Part shown: piece by piece, positions 47,601 to 59,445 of the stretch | How the letters are laid out: each line of letters starts with the position of its first letter | How positions within the stretch are numbered: the stretch's first letter is position 1 | Source of the DNA: Climacium dendroides | Taxonomy: Eukaryota; Streptophyta; Bryopsida; Hypnales; Climaciaceae | DNA length: 64,000 nt | Direction: 5' to 3' | Assembly (NCBI GenBank): GCA_950106755.1 | Contig: OX467091.1 | Span: forward strand, 25,747,538 to 25,811,537 | The notes under the pieces: model-generated | The model's database searches: none | Told to the model about the DNA's origin: nothing | The model's input: the letters and a program-made list of their open reading frames with translations, nothing else | Position numbers and translations under genes: made by a program

Positions 47601-48780
47601 TTTACTTGCACGATTAGTGGCCAAATAACGTTGCTTGATTGAGAATCATTGTTGATGCCGGCATTGTGATTGAGCTACTACAATGTAAGTGGTAAAGAAA
47701 TGAACATTTGAGATCTGCAATGAGGAGAATCAACAATGTCTTGATGTTGGAACACTTAGAGTGAAAGTGGTACATGGAGAATGAGAACCAAATTAAAAAT
47801 TCTTCAAGAAATTTTCTTCAAGCCCATTCTTCAATACCTAAAGAAAAGAATGACCCATCTCAATTCTCAGAGAATAAAACCTTTGCAAGAAAAGAAGAAC
47901 CACTAGGAAAGAGCCATGTGTCAATTTTTAGTGAATTGAGAATAGGGTGAAGGTATGACTACCCTATTGAGGGTAGTCACTTCTCTTTTGAGAAGCAAAA
48001 TTTCTAGAAGAATGCAAAGTTGGTGAGAGAAAAAAGGAGCCAATGGGGAGCTGTTGTGCAAGGAGGTGTGGCAAGGTCATTGCAAGAAAGACCATTCAAA
48101 AAGTGTAGTGTTTTGCTCAGTACTTATTTTTTTCTTTGGAAATACTTTAAAATTAATTAATTTTTTAATGTATACACCTTTAAGAAGAAGGTATTTAGGA
48201 AGAAAAAACATACAAAAATTCTCTAAGTAGAAGAACTAGAAAAGTGTAAAATCTCATGAAAATAGATAATATCATTATAGTTTCACATTTTAATTTGTAA
48301 AAAATAGGAAAAGATTTTTTTTTAAAACTAAAATTTTTCCATTTGGGAAGAGTTTATAGTGATGATATTTCACTAAAAAGATTGATCTTAAAACCATCTT
48401 CATTGTTTAAAATTGCACGCAATGGGATGGGAGTGTTGTGGAGGACATAAAACAACATTATGCCATGTGAATGATTCTATCTATATTGCTCAAGTTAATT
48501 TTGGCATGTTGGTGCCAAAATAGTTTAGTTTTTGTAGTTTGGTAGTTTGGCAACTTGATTTGAATTTTGTGACTTTTAATACTTTGCTTTTTCTAATTTT
48601 TAGACACTCAATTTTGGATTGATTTTTTTTATTCATGTATAAACATGTTCCTTTTTCTAAATTTTCTCAAGAATAATTTTTGGATTTATTTATATTTGGC
48701 AACAATGAATTTTTTTTAGATTTGCAGAAATAGTTGTACAATTTTTAAAATTTCAGGTACGATCCAAATTTTCCAAAAGT
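44628..48780. other. AT-rich gene-free stretch
   Basis: No gene recognised over 4 kb. The overlapping frames at 46373-46800 have no known domain and ordinary AT-rich composition. Local direct similarity is seen between about 47450-47560 and 47860-48080 (GAGAGAAAAGAGGAGCCA and GAGAAAAAAGGAGCCA phrases), suggesting a small old duplication. Confidence 0.35.
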
Positions 48781-48949
48781 AAAACTGACTGTCCACCATT
48801 ATTACCACCACCCACAATCACAACTTCACTTCAGGCCAGCGAGTCGCTCCCAGAATTACAGGCAACTGCCAATTGTCGATCGCCAAGAATCATGGAACTA
48901 CATCAAGTCGTGAGTTGACCTGTTGCCGAAATCCTCCGTAACTCCGTAA

Positions 48950-49264
48950 CTCCGTAACAATACTGTTCTTCACTCCCTCGTTGAATTTGGTTGCCATGAC
49001 ATCACCTTCCTCCTATGGACCGTAATTGCCAAAGAAGTCTGCGGCATTGTTGGCGACACCCCAATCGGTAGCAAAACTACAAGTGGTCCGACTACTTACC
49101 ATCCAACAAAAGACAATCTACTGTATGGGTTCACATTTAAGAAGGAAAAATTGTATCAAACATGCCAGTGGTTGAAGTCCCACTCAACTCCCAAATCAAT
49201 CAAATACTGTCACGTATATGGTAGAAGTACCTATTTCGGACAACCCCATGTGATGGCTCGATAG
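48950..49264 (+). other. Unidentified open frame without ATG, 104 codons
   Basis: A stop-free frame from the stop at 48947 to TAG 49262-49264, with balanced composition unlike the flanking AT-rich DNA. It reads EFGCHDITFLLWTVIAKEVC, then IVGDTPIGSKTTSGPTTYHP, then QWLKSHSTPKSIKYCHVYGR. It looks protein-like, but I do not recognise the family. It could be an exon or a pseudogene fragment. The tandem ACTCCGTA three times at 48941-48957 lies at its left edge. Confidence 0.35.
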
Positions 49265-49539
49265 CGTGAGTGGACAATAGTTGAAAGCACTATTCATTCA
49301 TTCAAAAAGATTCTCTGTGCGTACCTTCTCGGCCAGAGTGGGTCCACATGAAAAGTCCACATTCATATTGAATAAAATTGGGAAAACAAATTGTTTTTTA
49401 TTTGAGTTTTTTTTCGCATTCTTCCTCATTCTTGTGATTGCACACATTGAGCTCAATTTCTCAATGAAATTTCCCATATCCCACATGCTGAAATGCTTTA
49501 AGTTATCACAAATAGGTACTGCTGGGTACTACGCCTCAG

Positions 49540-49809
49540 TTGGTGATGAAACCGACTGACTGCTTAGTCAGGAGCGTGACGCGGAGCAATGGCGCATCGG
49601 GTGCTGATTTAAGTTTACATTTACGGCATGACATTCTTCAGTGGCTTCCTCAATTCTACCGTAAGTTAGCAAGCAAGGGTGCCGGAAATCAAGTCCTCCT
49701 TGAAATGCTGACTAGCGGAGAGAGAGATTGGATCGAGAAGAGGGTCGGATTTATGATTACAAACCGAACGGAAATCATCTTCCGTACGTACCAATTGGCT
49801 CGCTTTTAG
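49540..49809 (+). other. Unidentified open frame, 89 codons
   Basis: Reads LHLRHDILQWLPQFYRKLAS, then GNQVLLEMLTSGERDWIEKR. Amphipathic and protein-like, balanced composition, no family recognised. The preceding frame ends GTAGYYASVGDETD then a stop, so the two may be one broken gene. About 230 bp beyond, CCCCGTATCAATGG followed by a run of A (50050-50075) resembles the 3' end of a retroposed sequence. Confidence 0.35.
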
Positions 49810-51940
49810 AGGACGGTACTTCATTGTATATTGTACTGTATCTTTTGTCAATGTAAAGCGTGTTCTCCATTGATCCAAAGCCAACAAAGGAACAAAGGGT
49901 CAAGCCAGCAAAGGGACAGTCAAGCATGTACTTGGCTCACATTGTTGGAATGCTATCTATTGCAAGTTAGTGGAGAGATAAGAGATTGCATTGAGATATT
50001 GAATCTCTTTCCGCCAAAGGACTTGTTCCTTTAGTTCTTTGTACTTTTTCCCCGTATCAATGGAAAAAAAAAATTGAACCTCCATTGTAAGTGATGTGAC
50101 ATCCATATTCAAGATGATGAATGAAGTGCTTCAAGACAACTATGTTTCTTTGAAATACCTTCTCATTCATTCAAAGCAATTTTTTAAATCTTTTGAAGAT
50201 GGTCTTTCTTCAAGCATGTCTAATTTTGATGAAATTGAGATAATTATCACATTCATGAATCTATTATACAAATTATATAGTGTCACGACTCCTGTCCCAA
50301 AATCTGTCACGCTTTCATCTCCAAGAAATATAATTCAATTATTTCATTCAACATTCACGATGAAAACCTAGTGTGCAATGAATATTCCTATGTTCGTCAT
50401 GCAGATGTTTCCGTTGTCTATTGCTCCCTCTTCGCGCAGCTCCTCTCTCTGTCTCTCTATACAACATATGGGGTTTGTCCAGTGCAAAGATAAAACATAA
50501 AAGCAAAAATGTGCAAGAATCCCACCAAAAGATCCAAACCTGAAAGTGATGGAACAGTTAGCGGATTTGCAACGAAACACGCAGCTCTTCAACATCAAGA
50601 GGCTCTGGCTAACTTATCCCTGTAGCAGGCTTAGCTTTTTCGTCTCGAACTTCCGTCCTCACAGTCGCCGTAATTTACTGAAACCCACCGAAGTTTTAAC
50701 TTTTTGGCGGTTGCATACGCAAAGCGCGCGTTCACCAACAAAGTGACGGACACTCAAGCCTGGCTTGACTCCCTCCCTCCGACGACAAGTCTTCAGCACC
50801 CACGTACACGTCAACATCCGCTTGACGTTGAAAACATTGTCGTCATTGTGGCCCAAACTGAAGGCCGGGACCCAGCCACGGAAGTGATCAGGAACCTTCA
50901 GACCCATCTTTCCGTGGGCAGTGTAGCTTCATGGGTGCCACCACCGACCAACTGCACCTCAAATTTCTTCCTTATTTTGCGTACAGATAGCGATCCTGGA
51001 GCATCTTCCCAAACTACGTTCACCTAATTTTAACTTCACGGAGTAGTTTAAGGACTGTGCATCTTTCCTCAGTTTCCTGGAACCTGCACGACTTCGACTG
51101 CGTGTTGAATGGATAGGTGGTGACAGGGCGGGTCCAGAGAAGTCCGCCGAAGGTCACTGAAAAAATCACGTTTGAATTCAGTTCTCCGAGTTCGAGTAGT
51201 GCTAAAATTAGCGTGCGAATTGCAATTTTGTAACTTTACAGGTGTTACCATATGACACATGTTTCCGTATGGTTCGCCGTTACTTGAAAAAGAACTCCAG
51301 GACTTCGATTCTACAGCGACTTTGATTTGTCCTAGTGGGGAGGCGGAAATTAGTGTCAAACACCACAAATTGGTATTCTAGCTACAGTGATATGTATCAA
51401 CTTGCGCTGATGATGTACGCCTTTCGAAAATTAGTGTCTACAGTGTCTCTTCAGTGTCCAGCTTTGTGGCTTGGCTGTTATGTACGTGGTTTTTGCAATG
51501 CAGTGGATTTCCCATTTGTTAAAAAGAAAAACCAAAAAACTTAATGTCCACAGTCAAGTACTATTAGGACAAATCAAAACAGAAGCTCGACATCCCAAAC
51601 TGAACTAATTAAACCCGCACATTAATCCACCATTATGTACTTCAATCGTACATTTTAAAATTCTGAAGTAAAGTCTGTACCATTTAAACTTGATCCACGT
51701 AGGTTGTCGGCTGGGAGGAGTAAGTCGATCTTCCATTCCTGACGTTCCTTTCAACGTGCACAATAGTCTTCAATCTTTACTACTGCGAGAACGCAACAGT
51801 AGCATCGAGAGGGAGCTGATAAGACCCTTCGACAGAACCCCTACATGCATAGGACTTACATCGTTTCACGAATTGCTCAGAACAAGTTTGTATTGTGTAG
51901 ACAGTTGAGCTACTTGAGCTTTTGCGAAGGGTGGAGAAAC
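49810..51940. other. Spacer upstream of the aspartic protease
   Basis: No gene identified. The part 50400-51100 is more GC-balanced and has overlapping open frames on both strands, none with a recognisable domain. The right end must contain the protease promoter and 5' UTR. Confidence 0.35.
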
Positions 51941-54900
51941 ATGAGGATCCGGATACCGCTCCTGGGGACAGTGCTGGTGATGCTTGTGGCATCCTTGACA
52001 GTGGAGGCCTGGCAATTCAATGTGGTGCACAAGTATGCTCATCTAGAAGGCTCCCCTGTCAACAGTGACGGGAGCAGCATGTCACCTGAGTATTTTGAAA
52101 CGCTTCGCGAGCATCATCGTCTACGACGCCGTCTGATTGCTGCCGCCGAGTTTCCCCTCAGAGGCAGCGGCGACATAACCGGCGCCAACGCTGTCGGGTA
52201 TGCATGGATCCAGTAGTAGCTTGCTCCAAACATGAATCCATCGCCACCAAGCACATGAACATGGCGTAACTATAGTATCGATCTCCTTGACAGATTGGAA
52301 ACAGTTCGAAATTGGGGCATGGACCAACTGTGTGTTTCCGATTCGAAGGAATTGGAAAACTGGGGATTGTGGAGAGTTGTGAGTGTTGTTTGAATTTTTG
52401 TTCACTTGGGGTTAGCTTGAAACTTGAGAATTTTTGGTCTATCATCAAGTTGTACCTCACGCATGTGATAACGCTAGTATCGATCTCCTTGACAGATTGG
52501 AAACAGTTTGAAATTGGGGCATTGACTCTGTGTTTTGGAATTTGTCAAGAGACTTAGCAAATTTCTTGAAATTATGAGCTTGACACATGAAGAAATTATT
52601 GTTGGTGTGTTATCAGGTTGTACTACACGGTTATTAGGCTGGGGACGCCTGCGAAGGCATTCTACGTGCAGGTGGACACTGGAAGTGATGTATTGTGGGT
52701 GGATTGCGCGCCTTGCACAGGGTGCCCTACGGGTTCCACCCTTCCTGGGGTACGTTGTGCGATCCATTGTCCCTTTGTGTTTTCTAGCTAGTGGTCGAGC
52801 TCTTCAAAGTTGTCGGTTCGGTCGGCTTTCCTTTCATCTTGGTTCGGAGATTCAATGTAGATCTCTAGTCAGGGAGTGAGACGGAGTATCTAAAGCCTAT
52901 AATTATCCTCGAGAATTGATTACCTAATGTTATCGTCAGTTTCGTTAAATTGGCGGAGTTCGATCTATGGCACTTTGAGGGCGGGCGGCCTGAGATATAA
53001 ATCTCCTGGTAAATCCATGCCGGCCCTAGTTTTGAGAGCTCTGTGAAGATGAATGTCACAAGTTTTGGCACCCAGAATTGCACCCATTTAACGAAATTGA
53101 CGATCATGGTTTCGAAGAACTCTCATAAGCCTTATCTCCACCTCTGTTTCTAATTGTATATATTTTCATCTTGGGTATTGAAAGTTTCTCATAAATAGCA
53201 CAATAAAGCTTTTGAGGAAAGTTATAACTTATGACCGAGTTTGTTCATAGCAAATTAGTAACTACCATCAATAGAAAGCACGAGAGCATGTCAAATTGGG
53301 AATTATGTAAACCATGATGAGGTTTTCTAGACAAGAACAATAAGCTCACTCTGAAAACCAAGTGCCAAGGCGAGTGCATGATTTGATACGGCTTTGAAGT
53401 GCGACCTAACCTAAAGCCAAGAGACTATTACTTTACGCCAACATCAAAAAGCGGTCGGAGTAGATTTCTACGTCAATTTGGTTGAGTGGGTAGAATTCCA
53501 CAATTTTGGCACTCCTGAAACCTAAATCTATAGTCCTAGTTATCGAACGAAATTGAACGATTTCCTATCTGTGAATGGTTTGTGTGTGATTTGTAGCAGA
53601 ACTGTTGCCAATTTAACATAATTATTGCTTCCTTCTAGTTCTGTGAATGATCAGTAGCCTGTGACTGTGCACCAATCTAACGAAAATTGATCGATATCTT
53701 CTCTGTGTACGATTCGTATGTAAGATTTGTAGCCTGAGAGTGTGCGCCAAATTTAACGTCATTGACTGTTTCTTCTCTGTAAATGAAGTGTCTGTACGGT
53801 TTTTAGCCTGTGAGTGTCCACCAATTTAACTTTATGGACAATTCCTTCTCTGTGAATGAACTGTCTGTACGATTTGTAACCTGTGAGTGTCACGAAATTG
53901 ACGGTTCCTTCTCTGTGGATGAAGTGTCTATGCTTTCTAGTCTGTAAGTGTGCGTCAATCTAACGAAATTGAGCGATTTTTTCCTACACTGTGAATGATG
54001 CTAGTGTCTGTATGTGAGTGTCTACAGACACTAGCCGTATGAAGCTAGTGTCGGTGGAGGAAAGTGTTAACTTCCGAGACAGTTCCTTGCAGACTGTGTA
54101 GGACATGTGTGTATGACTATTAGCCTGTGTGTGCGTGATCATATCTGAATGGAGATGGGTGTGCCTGCAGGTGACGGTGGAGCCGTACGACCCAACCCTT
54201 TCCTCCACCGACACGACGCTGGCCTGCACCGCGGCGGACTGCGCCGCAGCTTCGAACTCGGCCACGGCCAATTGCGACGCCAACGGCGCGTGTGCGTTCG
54301 ATATTTTGTATGGCGATGGCAGCAACGTTACCGGAAACATCCTCAACGACGTCTTCACCTTCCTACAAGAACCCAACACCACGGCCTCGGGCACGGCCAG
54401 CGCCAACGTCTTCTTCGGGTTCGTGTCCCTTAATCCCACTGCTTTGCAAGACAGTCATATTATTAAATTACAAATCTGTATTAATTTTGATTGAATCTTA
54501 TCGGTAATTGAAAAAGGAGTCTAAAGTCTATTAGATTCTATCTTGTGGACATTGCTTGGATGACAGTTAGCCTCAGCGAAAAACTCGGAAGTCCATGCTT
54601 AAATAACAAAGCTTCTAGTAGCAAACACAAAAATACGCCTCAGCAAACATGGGCAACGTTTTTCAGCCAACATGTTAGAAAACATGAACAACGTTCAGTA
54701 GCAACGTTGAATGTCCTACTTTAGAATCACGTTTTCGTAATATCAAGCAGCTTTCAAACGGTTGCGCGCTACAAACGTTGATGTAGCGGTGAGATCTAGT
54801 AGTGATCTCCATCCGTTTCAAGCCGCTCGTCCTGAAAGGTGTCCAAGTAACGAATTTGACCGACTCATTTGTCATTGGCGTGATTCCCATCAGGTGTGGC

Positions 54901-57672
54901 ACCACTCTCGGCGGTTTCGAGACTTCTCAAGTGGGTGGGCTCATAGGTTTTGGGCAGGCACCAGTGGCGGTGCCGACTCAGTTAGCCGCTCAAGGCCTGA
55001 CAGCCAATCAGTTTGCTCATTGCTTGCAAGGGGACAGTACAATTGGCGGCGGCTTTTTTATTATTGCCAATATTTCAGAGCCTGACGTCGTCTACACTCC
55101 TCAAATTACTGGACAGTACGTCCCTTTTTCATACCTTATTTCTACCCTTTTCTTCTGTTGCTGGAATGCACGGCACTGTCTACCAAGGTCATTGCGACCC
55201 ATAATGACACTAGTAATAAAATAAATAGCAACTAAGTATGCATACTATTATAAAAACCTAAACTATTTTCTTACTGGATCTTGGTGATAATAGAAAGAAG
55301 AGTACAAGGCACTTTAAAATGCATTTTTTGGACACCATATGAAAGAGTTATGGAACTTCAAAGTTGATTGTGTTTCATTTATTGTGTACATCTTGTGTCA
55401 TGAATATCTATGTTTTAGTGTAGTGTTACTTCTGGGGTTCAAATGTAGGTGTGACATTTATGACAGTGATGATGATTAGGGGTGCACGTGCCTTGTATAA
55501 TTGAGCAAGGTGGTTGTGTGTCCACAAACCGTGTTGTGCTTAGTATGTGACCATGCATGCACATTTGCCTTTTTCAACCTCTCGCCTATTTCTTCTTCCT
55601 TACGTTTTTTTCCTTAACTTTTACTTCTTCATTCCTCCATCATTTCCCCTCCTAACCCTCTCATTGTTTCAGATGTATGTCCGATTCCATTCTAATAGCT
55701 GCTCTAGAACTAAACATTTCTAAACTGATTGTATTCATAACATTGCGTTGTGCAGGGGTCACTACAATGTAGGACTGCAAAACATTGCTGTGAATGGAGT
55801 GAACGTCACGACACCAGCGTCATTCGAAATCACGCAAGGCTTAAATGACGGCGTGATCATGGACAGTGGCACCACGTTGGCGACCGTAGCTGAACCTGCA
55901 TTTACCGAATTCCTGACCGCAGTAAGGAACAGAATCTTTGGATGGTCGCTGGCTCGTTGCCGATTTGTACACAGATTTCTCAATAGTAGAAATAGGAAAT
56001 TGATGAGACTATGAGAGTATTCACTAAATTGACATTTTTTTTTGTGCGTCTGTGTGACGAAGTTGTGTGTATATATGCTAAACAAAATTCTACACTCGAT
56101 TCTTACTTTCAAGTGAAATTTTCCATTTTAATGTATTAATGGCAACAATGAAGAGCTCTTGTTGGGCTTGTTTTCTTGCCTAACTTCGTGGTGCAATTTG
56201 GTCACGGCAGGTCACCAATGCAGCCCCTGTTGCAGCAGTTATGGATCAATCTGGCACAAGCTGTTGGCCCTATCCTGGCGAGTGAGTACCAATTATCAAA
56301 ATATCACAATATTTCTCTGCAGTACTTCATTTCGAACACTCGAACAGATGGAATTTTGCAATTCTTATTGTGTGAAAATTGCAAAAACATTCAACTGCCG
56401 ATTGTTTTAGTAGCTAATTGACGGAATGATAAACGGCTAACATGCATTTGATGAAATGTCTTGGGATGGTGCAGCATAGCTACTGCTTTTCCATCAGTAA
56501 CGCTCTACTTCGACGGTGGAGTAATGAATCTGGCTCCTAGAAATTATCTGTTTCCAGTGAACGATGTAAGTGAATGAGAATTTTCCTGTCTCCATGCTGT
56601 TTTGAATCAATCAATTGGCTTGTTATCATCCCGGTTCTGATGATTTGAAAATGCTAAATTTGTAGAAGGTATCTTTGTAGAGTTTGAGCATATCACTATC
56701 AAATCTCATGTCAACTAATTTACAGGACGTTATTTTTTCTGGTGAAAAAACTTCCTCAAATACTTGTGTCAGTAGTGCTTAACGCCTTGATCAATAGGGT
56801 TGTAACAATCTGGGCAGTAGAAGCTACAGATAGGTAAATAAATTCTTCTAATTTAACTCATTAAAATGGCATGCATCAGAGCACCACCAAAATTGTGATG
56901 TTCAAGTGCCCAGAGCACCAAAGAGCTTTGATGGGTATAGATCTGAAGTTTCAATTGAGGTTTTTAGTTGAGCAACTGAAACGATGACGGTTTCGATAAT
57001 GCCTGCCGCCTTGACAACTACGGTTGAATGTTTCAGATTTTGTAATGATGTATACTGTAAACTTTCCAAAAATGGTTGCAGACAACAGGAACACTCTATC
57101 AGTGTATGGGATGGCAAACGGGAACGTTGTCAACCAGTAGTTCGTCTATCACAATTTTGGGAGGTACTCAATACAAATTTGTTTCAAATCTTCAGGTTTA
57201 ATCGTTAGGTCGCAACTGATTTGTGCGGACATGAATCGGATGGCTTTCATCTTTTGTTTTGATTAATATGTGTGTACGTATGGTGGGTTGTATGAATGTC
57301 TTTCAAATTCTCTTCAAATGACAGATTCAATTCCTGTAAAGACTGATTCAATTTGGAAATGGTTCGTTGTGACCAGATATCGTGCTAAAAGACCAGCTTA
57401 TTGTCTACGATAATGATCTAGAAAGAATTGGCTGGAAACCATTTAACTGTAAGTTCCTTGAATCCCTGCTTTGTCTCTGCCGAGTGTTAGTATCGTCGAT
57501 TTCGTTATTTTGTGTCCGGACCCAACATTGTGACATTCTTCTGCCCAAAAGCTTTTGGGGGAGTTTGGAATTTCTAAGTTTCCGGTGGCGTAGTTTTATG
57601 AATTTTCTGCTTACGAGGCCTTTTTTTGGTGATGTGGGCGCAGGCTCCGGACCCGTTCTTGTGACCGTCTGA
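51941..57672 (+). CDS. Secreted pepsin-like aspartic protease (A1 family), 10 exons
   Basis: Exons: 51941-52197, 52617-52749, 54171-54418, 54894-55115, 55756-55921, 56211-56281, 56475-56565, 57082-57163, 57377-57448 and 57644-57672. All junctions are GT-AG and the phases fit, giving 456 aa. Residues 1-23 are a signal peptide (MRIRIPLLGTVLVMLVASLT, then VEA cleavage). A pro-region of about 60 residues follows. The first catalytic motif is VDTGSDVLWV (D106), the flap YGDG has Y177, and the second motif is MDSGTTLA (D323). Cys pairs typical of plant A1B proteases are visible (CAPCTGC, CAAAS..C, CSGP near the end). The closing ITILGDIVLKDQLIVYDNDL and RIGWKPFNCS are hallmarks of the aspartic-protease-like group of Arabidopsis. 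No GPI or membrane tail is evident at the C-terminus VLVTV. Likely substrate and tissue are unknown. Confidence 0.93.
52268..52540 (+). repeat. Direct repeat pair in protease intron 1
   Basis: TAGTATCGATCTCCTTGACA through GAAATTGGGGCAT occurs at about 52272-52321 and again at about 52473-52522, 201 bp apart, almost identical over 50 bp. A local tandem duplication within the 419-bp intron. Confidence 0.85.
53540..54000 (+). repeat. Intronic minisatellite, about six units of 60-80 bp
   Basis: Diverged units built on CTTCTCTGTGAATGAAGTGT, then CTGTACGATTTGTAGCCTGT, then GAGTGTGCACCAATTTAACG, repeat through the second half of intron 2 (52750-54170) of the aspartic protease gene. Confidence 0.8.
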
Positions 57673-58149
57673 GCACTTCAAACAGCTGAAGTCGGTAACA
57701 GAACTAGGAATGTAGCATGCTTTTCAAGCTCCATTTTCAGCTCTACTTCATCTCTTTGAATGTGGTTTCAACTTAAGTTTACTTGAATAAGAAACATTGC
57801 TACATATGCGGATTTGATCCATTTGGAGCAAGTTGTTGATGACAAACAAATGTCATCATGTTAATTTATCGATCAGTTGGGATCTTGTCTGGCGTTTGGA
57901 AACGCAACTTCTCCAGGGATTTCAAGAGCCCGTGACCCAATTATGTTGGTTTGGGGTCACCAGATGACAGATAGTTGCGTGATGGAAGTTGGGTGGACTG
58001 TCGTCAGACAGGTTTTCCATTTGTGATTTCTTTCTAAGTTTTGAAAAGCAAATAAGTACTGTTCAATTCAACACAGTTTCCACCAGTAGGAACCGGGGTC
58101 GCGGAGACGAGGGAAATGACCCACAATGATAGCCACACGACAAACTTGA
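57673..58149. other. 3' flank of the aspartic protease
   Basis: Expected 3' UTR and terminator region. GAATAAG at about 57784 is a possible weak polyadenylation signal. No further gene. Confidence 0.35.
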
Positions 58150-58422
58150 CTACACTAAAATTGGTAAATAGTGTTGGGTGATAATTAGTGTTCCTTATTT
58201 TTTACCTCGACACTATTTTCCCCACCATTCCAACTTCTATATTTTGTTCCCATCTAACACTAAATGCACTCTCATAGAAATGTTGAAATGACCAAATTTT
58301 ACTATAGAGCTAAAATAGTGATAGAATGGATAAATAATGTTCTAACATTAATCTTACAAATCACAATTAGTGTTATTGTTGATAATTAGTATAGCCAATA
58401 CTATTTACCAATTTTAGTGTAG
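58150..58422. mobile_element. MITE with 28-bp inverted ends, 273 bp
   Basis: The left end CTACACTAAAATTGGTAAAT... and the right end ...ATTTACCAATTTTAGTGTAG agree over 28 bases with one mismatch. If the outer TA is the target site, it would be a mariner-type MITE. If the outer CTA is part of the ends, another superfamily. Subterminal GATAATTAGT is repeated. Non-coding. Confidence 0.85.
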
Positions 58423-58446
58423 TGGGTGGGTGGAGATCAGGGTCTT

Positions 58447-58712
58447 TTTTTTTTTCATTTTCTCATAAGTGCCAAAGTGGCAATTTAAAATGTTAGAGTA
58501 GCGCTCTAAATTTAAACATTCATCCACATATTGGATAGAAAGTATCACATTAGCACATATTACATATCTATAATTTGATGTTCATCCATAGTTAAACTAT
58601 ATCATCTAAGATTTTTTATAATGTGAAGTTTTTCTTGGCAATTTTATCCAAGTTATTTGGGGGGAAATGCCTATAGCCAGATTATTTTTTTTGGTGCAAT
58701 CTAGTACCAAAA
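58447..58712 (-). mobile_element. MITE of the GTGCCAAA family, copy 3
   Basis: Reverse-oriented relative of 14047-14247. Shared, in order: TTTTTTTCATT, GTGCCAAAGTGG, AACATTCATCCACATATTGGA, GGCAATTTTATCCAAGTT, AGCCAGATTATTTTTT. Confidence 0.65.
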
Positions 58713-59445
58713 AGCCAGAAATAAAGCTCTAGTGGAGACTACAGAAATAATCTACAAATCTATACTTTAGATTGTTTGTTGGTTTGGTTTGGATTGGTTG
58801 GTTTGTTATGGTGAGATCTTCTAGACTATGCCTACTTCAATTATATTCTTGGTATATTAGGAAAGTCTTTGACGAAGAAAGGTGTATGGGCTTTGTTTCA
58901 TGGCCTTTAATGATTTGAACCTATGGTTTGAAAGTTAAAAAAAATTTTAAAAATAACTTTTACTTTTATTTTGGTTGTGACAATGGCATAGGACACACTA
59001 ATTTGTTTTGGAAATTGTTTGAATACATTTTGAATGAATAGTATTGCAAATTCCCTTATTATGATATTATTGACTTTTCTAATAAGAAGATGCTTAATTC
59101 AAGAGATTAAACTTGTAATGTATTTAGGCCATTTCTTGCTATTTATATTTGATGTGAATTTTAGGTATAAGAATCATATTTTTTTGAATTTGAGTCCAAT
59201 TAATGAAATGAAGCTTATAGAGTGTAGTATTAGAGAAAAAAATGGGTCTCAAGAGGGCCACTTTACAACCCTCAAAGGACCCCACAATAAGTATTTTATT
59301 TTGGTTGTTGAATTTTTTTTCTCCCATCATTGCTCACCTTAAATCACGATGCTAGATGGTTGTTAGTGGTTCAAAAGCTAAGAACAAAGTGTTCAAAAAT
59401 CAAGATTTATAGTATACTAATGCATCTTAGCCCTTATTTTTAAAG
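58713..59445. other. AT-rich spacer
   Basis: No gene. The short frame at 59034-59342 has no recognisable domain. Confidence 0.3.

Noticed and set aside
50368..51368. Several overlapping frames on both strands before the protease gene
   Set aside because: No recognisable motif, no consistent splice structure. Probably promoter-proximal GC-balanced DNA.
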